Part shown: in pieces, positions 12,610-23,139 of the stretch | Position numbering within the stretch: the stretch's first letter is position 1 | Layout: each line of letters begins with the position of its first letter | Origin: Malachius bipustulatus | Taxonomy: Eukaryota > Arthropoda > Insecta > Coleoptera > Melyridae | Assembly: GCA_910589415.1 (NCBI GenBank) | Contig: OU342634.1 | Span: 3,100,001 to 3,164,000 of the forward strand | DNA length: 64,000 nt | Direction: 5' to 3' | Made by a program: the position numbers and the translations under genes | The notes under the pieces: generated by a model | Told to the model about the DNA's origin: nothing | Databases searched by the model: none | Seen by the model: only the letters and a program-made list of their open reading frames with translations

Positions 12610-12846
12610 GGTGGAGTGCTAGAACGTTAATTACAGATCTGCCAGATAATTACTGATTTTAAAATGCCCTGTATTATCAAAATGTTGGTCTGATATTGCT
12701 GGAAATAAACTCTACCCCCTTTTAGAAGAGTTAATTACGGTTAAAAAATGAAAGACCATTCAAAATATTCACCCTATTTTCAAAATTTGCAATTTAAAAT
12801 CAATAATTATCTGACAAATCTTTAATTAGCGTTCTAGCACTCCACC
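12610..12846. mobile_element. MITE, family shared with 34245-34483 (copy 1)
   Basis: A 237-bp element. Its ends GGTGGAGTGCTAGAACGTTA and the complementary TAGCGTTCTAGCACTCCACC form terminal inverted repeats that continue less perfectly inward (ATCTGCCAGATAATTA against TAATTATCTGACAAAT). It is flanked by CCTTC on both sides (12605-12609 and 12847-12851), a likely 5-bp target duplication. It has no coding capacity. The internal 200 bp matches the copy at 34 kb, but the outermost bases do not. Confidence 0.85.
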
Positions 12847-13383
12847 CCTTCTTATGTTATGAAATTAAAATGGTAATTTCTTGCATACCTTGCCCAAGAT
12901 TTAATTTTTACAGCGAAGTTATCTCACTCAGGTATGTGTATTGTGTATAATGAAAAGAATAGTTTTACTTTATTGAAGGATCGTTCTGGTGGTGATTATC
13001 CCCTCTCTTCAATAGGTTCCGCTCATTCATGCCAGCGGCTTCGCTATATGAATAAGAAGTATGAATGGGGATGTTTATGAATTAGATGAATAAAAGCGCA
13101 GACCAGTCAACGATTCTCAAGTCGGCTGCAGGATACGTTCTAAAGACAATTGATATTGTGTAAGGGTGAACTGCGAAGATATTGTGTAAAAAGTAGAATT
13201 GCTTCCTCATCATACTTTCTTTCCAACATAACATATACCGTTTATTATACAGGTTGTTAATCTGTTTTTGAAACATAGGGGAAATCACATGCAAAATTGA
13301 AATTTGCTCAATATTATACCTCTAAATGTTTTTTTTTTTAAGAAACATGACATGTGTAATTTCTCAAAATTAAAAAGCTGCTA
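12847..13383. other. Unassigned intergenic sequence
   Basis: I see no gene or repeat family here. The 70-residue minus frame at 13082-13294 has no features of a real protein. Confidence 0.4.
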
Positions 13384-14106
13384 TACAGTGCGCGAGAAAA
13401 GTAAGGAATAAATTCGATAAAACGGAAAGCGCTCTTTTTTTGAATAAATAAAAAACAGGTCGATTTTACTTTTGAGTTCTCGAACTTTTGACATAATATT
13501 GGGGTATACAGGGTGATGCGCGAAAAAGTGGTGACGTCATCGGTATTTTTTTTTTAAATGACAACCCTTATTTTTTATTCCATTTTTTTATACTTCATTC
13601 AATTGCCAATACGGTAATGTAATCATTTTTTAACCTTAAAAGACGAAATTTCTGTGAAAATAACTTAATTTGGAGAGATTCAATTTAATAGACAGATTTA
13701 AAAGTTTTAATTTAATTTAATAGACAGATCTTATAAAATTACCATGGAAACAGGAATTTTTATTTGATTTTTTTTTAATTTTTATCGCTAATGTTCCGAT
13801 TTTCACATCAGTAAAAAGTGTACAATTTCGACTCACAAGCTGTTTTCTCAGAATTTTCCTTATTTAAGGTTACAAATTGATTACATTACCATACTGGCAG
13901 TTGAATGAAGTATCAAAAAATGGAATAAAAAATAAGGGTTGCTATTTAAAAATAATGCCCATGACGTCACCACTTTTTCGCGCATCACCCTGTATACCCA
14001 AAAGTTGAACAACTCAAAAACAAAATCGACCTGTTTTTTTATTTATTCAAAAAAACAGCGCTTTTCGTTTTATCGAATTTATTCCTTACTTTTCTCGCGC
14101 ACTGTA
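13384..14106. mobile_element. Nested fold-back element: CAGTGCGCGAG outer, CAGGGTGATGCGCG inner
   Basis: The outer ends TACAGTGCGCGAGAAAAGTA and the complementary TACTTTTCTCGCGCACTGTA are perfect. Inside lies a second pair, TATACAGGGTGATGCGCG (13505) and CGCGCATCACCCTGTATA (ending about 13996). Complementarity persists almost to the centre: about 13384-13660 pairs with about 13840-14106. As at 6666-7550, one TA-flanked palindrome sits symmetrically inside another. There is no transposase. Confidence 0.85.
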
Positions 14107-14269
14107 TTGCTAATATACATACATAAGTTTTAAGTCTGTAAAGCCATTTTCGAGAAAATTGGGAATAAAATTTTCAATCTATGACGTCACTGTCATTATT
14201 GCCTTGATTTAAGATAGGTAGGTGGCTTATTATTTTTTTTTATTATTATATTTTTTATTATTATTTCTG

Positions 14270-15189
14270 GGGTATCTCATAGCTTTCTGCTATGGTTTTG
14301 TCGAAGAGGTACCGGGTGCAAACCTTGCACCTAGGGTATCTCTTCCTTTCTTTCTTGTTAGAGTACTTTACGTATTATATGAGCAGTGCCCAACAGAGCC
14401 GACATCTGCATTATCATAAGGTTATGTTTTCCAGGGAGATTTTTGATGGCTTTGCATGTTGTATATGATCAAGTCCTGTAGCTCCTATAACGATTGGCAC
14501 TACCGTTGTTTTGATTTGCCATAATCGTTGTATTTCAATCTGGAGATCTTTATACTTCAGTTTTTTCTCAGCTTCTTTCTGTATGATTTTATAATCTGAA
14601 GGTACTGCTACATCTACAAGTATTATACAAGTTCTTAGTTTCTTGTTCTTGATTATAATATCTGGCTTGTTTGCTAATATGGTTCGATCGCTTTCAACTT
14701 GAGTATCCCATATGATGGTGATGTTGGGAGTGTCAATAACTGGGTCTGGGGTGTGTTTGTACCACTTGTCATTAGCTTGTATACCATATTCCCTGCAGAT
14801 GTTCCAGTGTAGATGTGCGGCAATTGTATTGTGACGCTCCAAATAAGCTTTCTTGGCAAGTATGGGGCATCCGGATATCAGGTGATGTATTGTTTCGTTG
14901 TGGCTTCGGCAGAGTCTGCATTTTTGGTCAGTGGCTGTTTTCATGATCTTTGCCTTCATGTAGTTGGTGGCTATAGCTTGTTCTTGGCATGCAGTGATTA
15001 ATGCTTCAGTTTCTGCTTTCAGGTTTGACTAGTTGAGCCATTCCCATGTTGCGTTTGAGTTGATTGTTTCTTTTTCAGCTTCTCTGGCAATTTGTCCATG
15101 TAGAGGTTTGTCCATCCATTTTTGCTTTAGTTCTTTTCTTTTCTCCTGTTTCATACTTTGTTTGATCTTTTTAACTCTTTTATTTTTAC
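14270..15189 (-). pseudogene. R4/Dong-type element N0, C-terminal endonuclease part
   Basis: Reading from 15180 downwards, the frame gives KWMDKPLHGQ and a WEWLN motif, is broken by one in-frame TAG at about 15030, then runs open to the stop at 14414. It carries the CCHC knuckle CRLCRSHNETIHHLISGC and a restriction-like endonuclease signature (KPDIIIKNKK ... CIILVDVAVP), the PD...D core typical of R2/R4-clade elements. The 3' UTR runs to about 14270, where AGAAA joins an impure (TAA)n tract. It is 5'-truncated, with the RT missing. Its protein is clearly diverged from N1/N2, so it represents another subfamily. Confidence 0.85.
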
Positions 15190-15190
15190 C

Positions 15191-15231
<41 letters not shown>

Positions 15232-15232
15232 T
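15191..15232. repeat. (TTA)n microsatellite between N1 and N0
   Basis: About 14 TTA units on the plus strand, (TAA)n in element orientation. The sequence TTATTATTATTTCTT at its right edge matches the genuine 3' terminus of N2 at 17860-17874. Confidence 0.95.
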
Positions 15233-17755
15233 CTTAGCGTATGTGTTTATTGCTTTTATTGTGTTTTTGGCATTCAGTTTTGTTTTTAATATTTGGTTTA
15301 GTCTGTTTATGTACGTTTTTCTTAGTGTTTGTTTTATTTGTGTATGTTCTGTGAGCGTGGCCTGCTGGAAACCAAGATATTTATAGACCTCGCCCTCTTC
15401 CATGGATTCAATCTTGTCGCCATTTTCAAGACCGAATTCACCTGCCACCAGAGTTCCTTTTTCGATGTTGAGGGTTTTACATTTCTCCAACCCAAACTCC
15501 ATATGTATGTCCTGTGAGAATGTGTGTGTAATTTTCAGCAGATGTTGCAGCTGTGTTTGTGTGGATGCGTATAATTTTATATCATCCATGTATAGCAGAT
15601 GCGACAGAGTATAGTGTGTTGTTTTGTTGTCTCTGATGTTGAATCCATAATTTGAATTATTCAGCATGTTTGAGAGTGGATTCAAGGCAAGGCAAAACCA
15701 CAGTGGACTCAATGAGTCCCCCTGGAATATGCCTCGACGTATAGGTATTTCTTCTGTAGTTATAGTTGTTTTATTGAGCGTAAGACGTAGTGTAGTTCTC
15801 CAGTGTGTCATAATGTTCTCGAGGAAGGCGATGAGCGTGGGGTGAATTTTGTAAATGTTTAATATGTGTATCAGCCAAGTATGTGGTGTGCTGTCAAATG
15901 CTTTTTTGTAATCTATGTATGCCATGTTTAATTGTCTATGTTGTCTATGTGCCTGACGCAGAACCACTGAGTCGATAAGGAGTTGTTCTTTGCATCCCAT
16001 GTGGTTTCTGCGGCATCCCTTCTGCTGTTCTGTGAGTGCGTTATTGTTTTCCAGATGAGAGTATATTTTGTTTGTTATGTTTGAAGTCAGAATTTTGTAA
16101 ATTGTTGGGAGACATGTTATTGGTCTGTATTGTGTAGGGTTTTCTGTATTATTGTTTTTTGGCATCATATATGTGATGCCCTGTGTAAAGAATGCAGGCG
16201 TGTTCTGCGGATTATTGAGGATATCTGTAAAATGTGTGGCCAGTTTCGGATGTAGGCATGTGAACTTCTTGTACCAGAAGTTATGGATGTTGTCTATCCC
16301 GGGTGCCTTCCAGTTATGAATGTTTTTGATTGTATCGGTTATGTCTCGTGGTGTAATCTCGCTGAATTGCATGTCTGTGATGTTTTGTGTACGTTTTTCC
16401 TCATCTCTGATCCAACTCGCGTCCTTGCTATGCTGGACCGGATTGGACCAAAGGGACGACCAGTATCGTGTGAGTTCTTCTCTTGTGGGTGTTTCATAGT
16501 TATTTTTCTGTGAACTATTTTGATTCATGTTTCTATAGAATATTTTTTCGTTTTCTGTAAACTGTTTGTTGTGTTGTTTTCGCTGAGTGCATGTTCTGTA
16601 TCTACGTAGTCTTTGCGTTTTGGCTGCAAGTTTCTGTTTCAAGGTGTCCATGTATTCAGTGATGTGTTGGTTATGATGTTCATGTTTTGTGTGAGTTTTT
16701 ACTGTCTTGAAAATGTGGTGCATATGCTTCATCAGTGTTTTGGATCTATTATTTTGTAGATATTGTGTGAGCCGGCCCAGATTTCGTCGAATTTCGTCTA
16801 TCTGCGATTCAAGCCGACGCTCCCAGGCCGGTTTGTTTTGTTTATGTTGTGTCTGCGAGTCCTGAGGTCTTGTTTTTAGGCCATGATACCTAACTACCGC
16901 TACTGCTGCAGTATATATCAGTGTGTGTGTATCTGTCAGTGTGGAATCTTCCCGTATATGTTGTGGGAGTATATACTTATTCATGTATTGAAGAGTTTTT
17001 TCGAGTTTAGATGATGTATGTATCTTGGGTATTTTGTGTCTTTTTGCTGGGTCCGTTCCTGTGAATTGTAACAATGCTGTTTGCAATGAGTTCTCAAGGG
17101 CCTCAACAAGCTCAGTGTCCATGGTCTCCTGTGTATTTATTGTTTCTTCCGTGAGGCTGTATGCTAATGTTGTATCTCTGTTGTCTTCATGAGGTGTACT
17201 TGCGGTTTCTTCTATCTGCGTATTTGTAGTATTTTCCCGTTGTTGCAACTCTTGAGCAACCTGCTGTTTAATGTTCTCGAGTGTTGTCTGCGGAATGAGG
17301 TTACGTGCTACGATTGCTCTTCGCTGGTCAGCTATCCTCTGCTCCGTGACCTGTGCGTTTGGGTACTGTTTTGTGAATTCTTGGTGTAATATTTGTCTGT
17401 ATTGTGTTTTGTCTGTTTCAAGTTTTGTGACTGTGTAATAGGTGCGCATAATAAAGCTGTTCATTTCATTCGTCCACTTCATGCGCACCCTTTGTTTTCC
17501 CGCCTTGGTGGTCTCCGGTTGGAGTCCAGTAGAAACACCAGGGTCGAGTTGGGCTTGGTGGGCTGGCCCAGACCTCCCCACTAGTGGGGGCATTGCAGTA
17601 ACCACACTTGGGCCGGCGCTGCTTTCACCACCGGTTGCCAAGGGAGACTGTAGCCGATTTTGCGAACTTGAGCCTCTGCCTAACTCACGAACGCGGACCT
17701 TGTTAACCCGGGCGACGTCCGAGCCGGTATGGGTTTTATTATTTCTTCTTTCCAT
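15227..17755 (-). CDS. R4/Dong-type element N1, ORF with N-terminal region and RT, C-terminus deleted
   Basis: One open frame of 842 codons from the ATG at 17755. Residues 86-155 (WTNEMNSF ... QRIADQRRAI) form a helical, probably Myb-like DNA-binding region; about 300-420 is basic and helical. The RT spans roughly 470-840: motif 1 YRPITCLPTIYKI (543-555), motif A YIDYKKAFD (Asp615), motif B RGIFQGDSLSP (674-684), motif C YMDD (722-725) and YKYLGF (791-796). The catalytic aspartates are intact. The frame ends with INTYA-KK-stop, where an internal deletion joins the RT end to the 3'-terminal AAGAAA(TAA)n. The CCHC and endonuclease domains present in N2 are therefore missing. The 5' UTR runs to about 17857 and starts at a TAA tract. 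The RT may be active but the element lacks its nuclease. Confidence 0.9.
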
Positions 17756-17855
17756 TACTCTGCCGAGGCAGGTTGCATTTTAAACCTACTGCCAGGTAAC
17801 TCGGGTCCGTGGGGTCGTCACTCCCCAAATATCTCAGTGAGATACCCCTGCGGGG

Positions 17856-17870
17856 TTATTATTATTATTT
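17856..17870. repeat. Short (TTA)n between N2 3' end and N1 5' end
   Basis: About four TTA units. On the right is the N2 3' terminus (GCAGAAGAAA in element sense) and on the left the N1 5' end (CCCCGCAGGGGT in element sense, itself a small palindrome). This is the target context expected for back-to-back insertion at TAA. Confidence 0.85.
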
Positions 17871-17973
17871 CTTCTGCATATATGTAGCATCTCGGGTCTC
17901 ATCTCCCGGCGGCAAGCAACCATGTCGGGCTATCACCAAGACAAGGTCGCCATAGAAGTTCTACTACATGTGT

Positions 17974-20242
17974 TTAGTTTGTGTGTTGTGTCAATTCTGT
18001 TAAATGTGTCGGATGTTCATCTATTTGTGTGTCTGCGTACAGAAATTTTCTAACGATGTGACATGTACTTATTATTGTGGCTTTCTGTAGTTCTATGTAC
18101 GTATTTTTGTGCATTTTGAGTGTCTGTAAGCTTTTATGTAGTGTATATGGTACAACCCCTGTAGAGGACAAGACTATCGGTACGATGACTACCCTGTCCA
18201 TCCTCCAGAGGCGCCGCACCTCCTGTGCTAGATCTATGTATTTTGTATGTTTTTCGGTGTCCGTTTTCTGCAAGTTGTGTGTATTGGGTATCGCTATATC
18301 TATTATAAATGTATTTTTGTTTTCTTTGTCTATTAAAGTGATGTCTGGTCTGTTATGATGAATTGTTTTGTCTGTGATGATGGCTCTGTCATAGTATAAT
18401 TTGTGAGTGCTATTTTCTAATACTGTTTGCGGGTTGTATTTGTAATATGGTGTATACATGTCGATGAGTTTGTACTGAGCTGCGAGTTTTTGATGTATAA
18501 TGTTCGCCACCTGGTTGTGTCTATGTAGATAGTCGGTTTGTGTAAGTATTCTGCATCCAGCTGTAATGTGTTGTATTGTTTCCTGTGATAAATGACATTT
18601 TCTGCATGTATCGTCTGTGATTGTGGTGTCCTTGAGTATATGTTTTCTGTAGTTTTTAGTATTTATTGTTTGATCCTGTATAGCAATCATGAACCCTTCG
18701 GTCTCCCCAAAAAGGTTCCCACAACTAAGCCACTTGTTCGACGCCTGTTTGTCGACATGGTTCTGGCTCAGCTCATGGGGGTGTCTCCCATGGAGTTCCT
18801 TCTGGGTCCACGACTGCTGTTTTGTATTATTATCTGTTATGTGTAGCTCCAAGTTTTTGTTATGTAGGTTTAAAGGTGTGTTGTTTCTGTCTGCGATATT
18901 TATGGCTTTGTGTAGTTTGGACGTGGTTTGTTTTGCGTGAAAGAACTCTCGAAGATTATTTATATGTTTGTGGTGCAGATTGGGTATGTCAATAAGGCCT
19001 CTTCCCCCCATCTCTCTAGGTAGAGTTAGCCTTTCTGTGGCTGATTTAGGATGATGTTGTTTGTGTCTTGTGAGTGTTGTTCGGGTTTTCCTCTGGAGGT
19101 CTTCTAAGTCTGTCTGTGTCCATTGTATAACTCCAAACGAGTATGTCAGTGTCGGTACAGCGTATGTGTTTATTGCTTTTATTGTGTTTTTGGCATTCAG
19201 TTTTGTTTTTAATATTTGGTTTAGTCTGTTTATGTATGTTTTTCTTAGTGTTTGTTTTATTTGTGTATGTTCTGTGAGCTTGGCCTGCTGGAAACCAAGA
19301 TATTTATAGACCTCGCCCTCTTCCATGGATTCAATCTTGTCGCCATTTTCAAGAGCGAATTCACCTGCCACCAGGGTTCCTTTTTCGATGTTGAGAGTTT
19401 TACATTTCTCCAACCCAAACTCCATATGTATGTCCTGTGAGAATGTGTGTGTAATTTTCAGCAGATGTTGCAGCTGTGTTTGTGTGGATGCGTATAATTT
19501 TATATCATCCATGTATAGCAGATGCGACAGAGTATAGTGCGTTGTTTTGTTGTCTCTGATGTTGAATCCATAATTTGAATTATTCAGCATGTTTGAGAGT
19601 GGATTCAAGGCAAGGCAAAACCACAGTGGACTCAATGAGTCCCCCTGGAATATGCCTCGACGTATAGGTATTTCTTCTGTAGTTATAGTTGTTTTATTGA
19701 GCGTAAGACGTAGTGTAGTTCTCCAGTGTGTCATAATGTTCTCGAGGAAGGCGATGAGCGTGGGGTGAATTTTGTAAATGTTTAATATGTGTATCAGCCA
19801 AGTATGTGGTGTGCTGTCAAATGCTTTTTTGTAATCTATGTATGCCATGTTTAATTGTCTATGTTGTCTATGTGCCTGACGCAGAACCACTGAGTCGATA
19901 AGGAGTTGTTCCTTGCATCCCATGTGGTTTCTGCGGCATCCCTTCTGCTGTTCTGTGAGTGCGTTATTGTTTTCCAGATGAGAGTATATTTTGTTTGTTA
20001 TGTTTGAAGTCAGAATTTTGTAAATTGTTGGGAGACATGTTATTGGTCTGTATTGTGTAGGGTTTTCTGTATTATTGTTTTTTGGCATCATATATGTGAT
20101 GCCCTGTGTAAAGAATGCAGGTGTGTTCTGCGGATTATTGAGGATATCTGTAAAATGTGCGGCCAGTTTCGGATGTAGGCATGTGAACTTCTTGTACCAG
20201 AAGTTATGGATGTTGTCTATCCCGGGTGCCTTCCAGTTATGA
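17974..20242 (-). pseudogene. R4/Dong-type element N2, RT and restriction-like endonuclease, 5'-truncated
   Basis: The frame is open from the truncation at 20242 (NWKAPGIDNI region) to the stop at 17974; the first ATG at 20091 is internal. It holds a full RT (YIDYKKAFD, FQGDSLSP, YMDD) and the complete C-terminus: HGRHPHEL, the knuckle CRKCHLSQETIQHITAGC (C-x2-C-x8-H-x4-C), the endonuclease core RPDITLIDKE ... FIIDIAIP and VRRLWRM. Over 1085 bp (19159-20243 against 15236-16320) it is colinear with N1, with about nine substitutions and no net indel, so the two are recent relatives. The 3' UTR of about 100 bp ends AGAAGAAA(TAA)n. The 5' truncation falls at a 72-bp (TTA)n with AAT microhomology. 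Confidence 0.9.

Positions 20243-20314
<72 letters not shown>
20243..20314. repeat. (TTA)24 microsatellite between N3 and N2
   Basis: A pure 72-bp TTA tract. In element sense it is the (TAA)n tail of N3 and also the sequence onto which truncated N2 is joined. Confidence 0.97.
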
Positions 20315-21655
20315 GTTAGCCTGATGGCTTCATACTCCCTTTAAGGAGGAAATTCACTTATTCCAGATATTAAATATCAGAGGGATTAAGTTCTATTGGG
20401 GCTCTTTCCAAGTTCTCGGGCCCCTGGTGGAAGATCTTTTATGTGGCCTACAAACTTCCTGTTTGTAGCAAGTAGCACTGCTTTTTGCATTTCCGTGTAG
20501 AGCGGTCCGTTGAGTCCTAGTTGTTTGATGAACTTCAGCAAGTTCTTTGGGATCACTCCGGTGGATCCGATGACGATTGGCACCGTAGTGACGGTGTTCA
20601 TCCGCCATTGCCTTTGCAATCTTACTTCGAGTTGTCACTTGTCAGTACTTTGCGATCTTTTCAGCGTGCTTTTGATTCAGGTTATTGGTATTGGGAATGG
20701 CTACCTCAATGAGCGTGGTTTTCTTGGCTTTCTTTGTATTCGGTGGGAGCGAAAGTCTGGCATCACCCTATAATATGTTGGATGGTCTCTGATGCTGTGC
20801 ATTCATATCTGCACCTGTCGTCTGCGATAGTTTCATCTTTTACTATATATTTGAGGTAGTTTTTTTTTTATTGATCCTCCCGTTTTGGTGAACATCTGTC
20901 CAGAAACAGCCAGTCGTTCGACGCCGCTTTGTTGACATGTTCCTGCGTGATCTCGTTCAAATGTCTCCCGTGCAGAGGTTTTTCTCTCCAGCTTTGCAAT
21001 TTTTCGTTATTGGACTTATGTTGGAGTTGTAGTTGTTCCTCCTTGCGTCTGAGTGGGGTAAAGTCATCCACTTGGCGGATAACCTCGTGCAACAGTGAGT
21101 CCCTTGCTCGCCGTACAAAGTAGTTTCGGAGGTTTTCTATTTGCTGGTCCATTTATTTACCGATCTGTCAATCCTCTACCACATTCATGCCAGGGTAGAG
21201 TAGTTCTTTCAATAGAACTTCTTGGATGGTGGTCTCTGGACTTTATTAGCAGTGTCCGAATCTTCCGTTGCAGTTTATCGATATCGGTTTTACGCCATTT
21301 TACTATATCAAATGAGTAGCAAAGTACTGAGCAAGCATAGGTGTTAATCGCATTGAACAGATTCTTACTATTGAGTTTAGTCTTCAGCACCTGTCTTATT
21401 CGCTTCAGGAACTCTGTGGTTAACTCTTCCTTCATTGTTCGTTGGTCAACCCTTTGCGTCTGTTTCATTCCCAAATATTTATATGTGTCTCTCTTTTGCG
21501 ATGCCTCGATATGTTGTCCGCTTTGCACTTTAAAACCTTCCTGTGGTATCACACCTTTCACGATGTTCATTGTGCGGCATTTATTCATTCCGAACTCCAC
21601 CTGGATGTCGATTGAATATTCCTCGACAACTTTTAGCAATTGGTTTAGCTGGTTC
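20315..21655 (-). pseudogene. R4/Dong-type element N3, 3' part (subfamily Y): RT end, CCHC region, endonuclease end
   Basis: Segments in sequence order on the minus strand: an RT palm/thumb piece (VEFGMNKCRTMNI, YKYLGMKQTQ, CSVLCYSFDIVKW, PWHECGRGLTD; 21655-21157); a linker piece (ENLRNYFVRRARDSLLHEVI, REKPLHGRHLNEITQEHV; 21152-20868); and the endonuclease tail (RQWRMNTVTTVPIVIGSTG; 20619-20386). Stops and frame changes separate them, and the catalytic endonuclease core is scrambled. The 3' end lies directly against (TAA)n. Homology to N1/N2 is obvious but distant. Confidence 0.8.
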
Positions 21656-22850
21656 TTAGTTGTTGAGTTTTATCGTGTCCTTTTGGGCCCATTTTCCCTG
21701 TCCTATTGCGAGTATTTTGCATTTGTCTAGTCCAAATTCCATTTTGATGTCGTTGATTATGATCTCTGTTGTTTGAATAATAAGTTGTCTGATTTGGTGC
21801 TGTGTTGATCCATCCATATACATGAGGTGGCTCACTGTGTGCAGTACACGATTTCGGTTTTTGATTTTGTATCCGAATGTTGTTTGATTGAAGCTATTTG
21901 ATAGTGGGTTGAGGCACATACAGAACCAGAGGGCTCTAAGAGAGTGTCCCTAGATATCCCTCGCCGTATTATTATATCCCCTGTCTGGATGGTTTGGGTG
22001 TCTGTTCGCAGGTGTATTTTTGTTCTCCATGTTGTGATTGCGTATTTGAGGAAAGTGGTGAGTGTGTTTGGGATCTTGTATACCTCAGGAATGTGTTGCA
22101 GCCAGCTGTGTGGCATGGAGTCGAATGCTTTTTTAGAGTCAATGTAACAAGTATAGAGATTGCGTGTCTGGTGTTCTGCTTGTTGGAGTATTGTGCTATC
22201 TATTATAAGCTGTTCTTTGCATCCTTGGCTTCTCTTTCTGCATTCTTTCTGTTCTTCCGTTAGTATATTGTTTTTAGACAGATGCTCTTCTATTCTCCGG
22301 GTTACAAGTGATGTTATGATCTTGTATATGGTCGGTAGGCATGTGATAGGCCTATAGTTGGCTGGGTTTTGTGTATCTCTGTTTTTCGGTTGTATGTATG
22401 GTTTGCCCAGTGTTAGGAATGTTGATAGTTGGGTTGGCTGTTGTATAATGTGATTAATGCCTCTTGTTAAGTGTTCGTGCGTGTTGCTGTGAATTGTTTG
22501 TATCACGTACGTGACTGTTCATTTCATATGTCCACGCAATGCGTTGCCTCGTTTTGCCAGCTTTAGTGGTTACAGATTGATCATCTGGTAAAACATTCGC
22601 GGCTGGGTTGGGAAGTCTTTGGTTCGTGCCTTGATCGTTTTCAGGCTGAGCTGTAACTTTTTGTGTCCTGCTTGTCCGCTCAGTCAACAATGCACGGTCG
22701 ATGTCCCTCAGGCTGTCACGTCCAGCATCGACTCCAGACGTCCCCTGGCGATCCCCAGGCAGCGGCTCTTTCCGTATTTATTTTTTCTTCACCATTTTTA
22801 CATGGGTGTTTGCATTTTATACCTACTGCCAGGCGATTTTTTCTCGCTAT
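21656..22850 (-). pseudogene. R4/Dong-type element N3, 5' part (subfamily X): 5' UTR, N-terminus and RT
   Basis: The 5' UTR around 22820-22850 shares CTGGCAGTAGGT and AAAATGCA with N1. An N-terminal piece (22690-22454) contains TKAGKTRQRIAWTYEMNS, matching residues 83-100 of N1, after which most of the N-terminal domain is deleted. The RT resumes at 22506-21832 (NYRPITCLPTIYKI, CYIDSKKAFDSMPHSWL, IIRRGIS). A further frame at 21919-21656 has LMYMDGSTQ where N1 has YMDD-IKLYAS, so an in-frame loss removed the second catalytic Asp. It ends with a second copy of the MEFGLDKCK region, which also begins the Y part. It is inactive. Confidence 0.8.
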
Positions 22851-23139
22851 ACATATATTTGGGTGTCCCACATGATTGTGACTTCGGCTGTGTTAGTACT
22901 ATTACCTTTTGACAAAAGTCGATGAAACATTTGACTCCATGAAAATAAAAAAACTACCACATTTACCTAGGTAACAGTGTTATACATAACCAAATTCCGG
23001 ATAAAATATACAAAGAGTGAGTAGAAGCAAAACCAAACATAATTATATTATTTCAATATAAGGTAACCAATCACCACCCAACAAGGTTTTTATCTAGATG
23101 AAAGGTTTACAAAGTCATTCAAGTGAATTTTAAATGCTT

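Larger units (their letters stand above)
14228..22850 (-). mobile_element. Head-to-tail array of four R4/Dong-type non-LTR retrotransposons in (TAA)n tracts
   Basis: Read on the minus strand the order is element N3 (22850-20315), (TAA)n, N2 (20242-17873), (TAA)n, N1 (17857-15233), (TAA)n, N0 (15189-14270), (TAA)n-like. All four have the same orientation and each 3' end is followed directly by a TAA tract. The proteins combine an RT with a C-terminal CCHC motif and a restriction-like endonuclease, the architecture of R2/R4-type elements; insertion into TAA repeats is known for the Dong branch. None of the four is complete. Individual parts are annotated separately. Confidence 0.85.

Noticed and set aside
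15402..19537. Plus-strand frames repeated at 15402 and 19325
   Set aside because: These are antisense shadows of the R4/Dong RT in N1 and N2.
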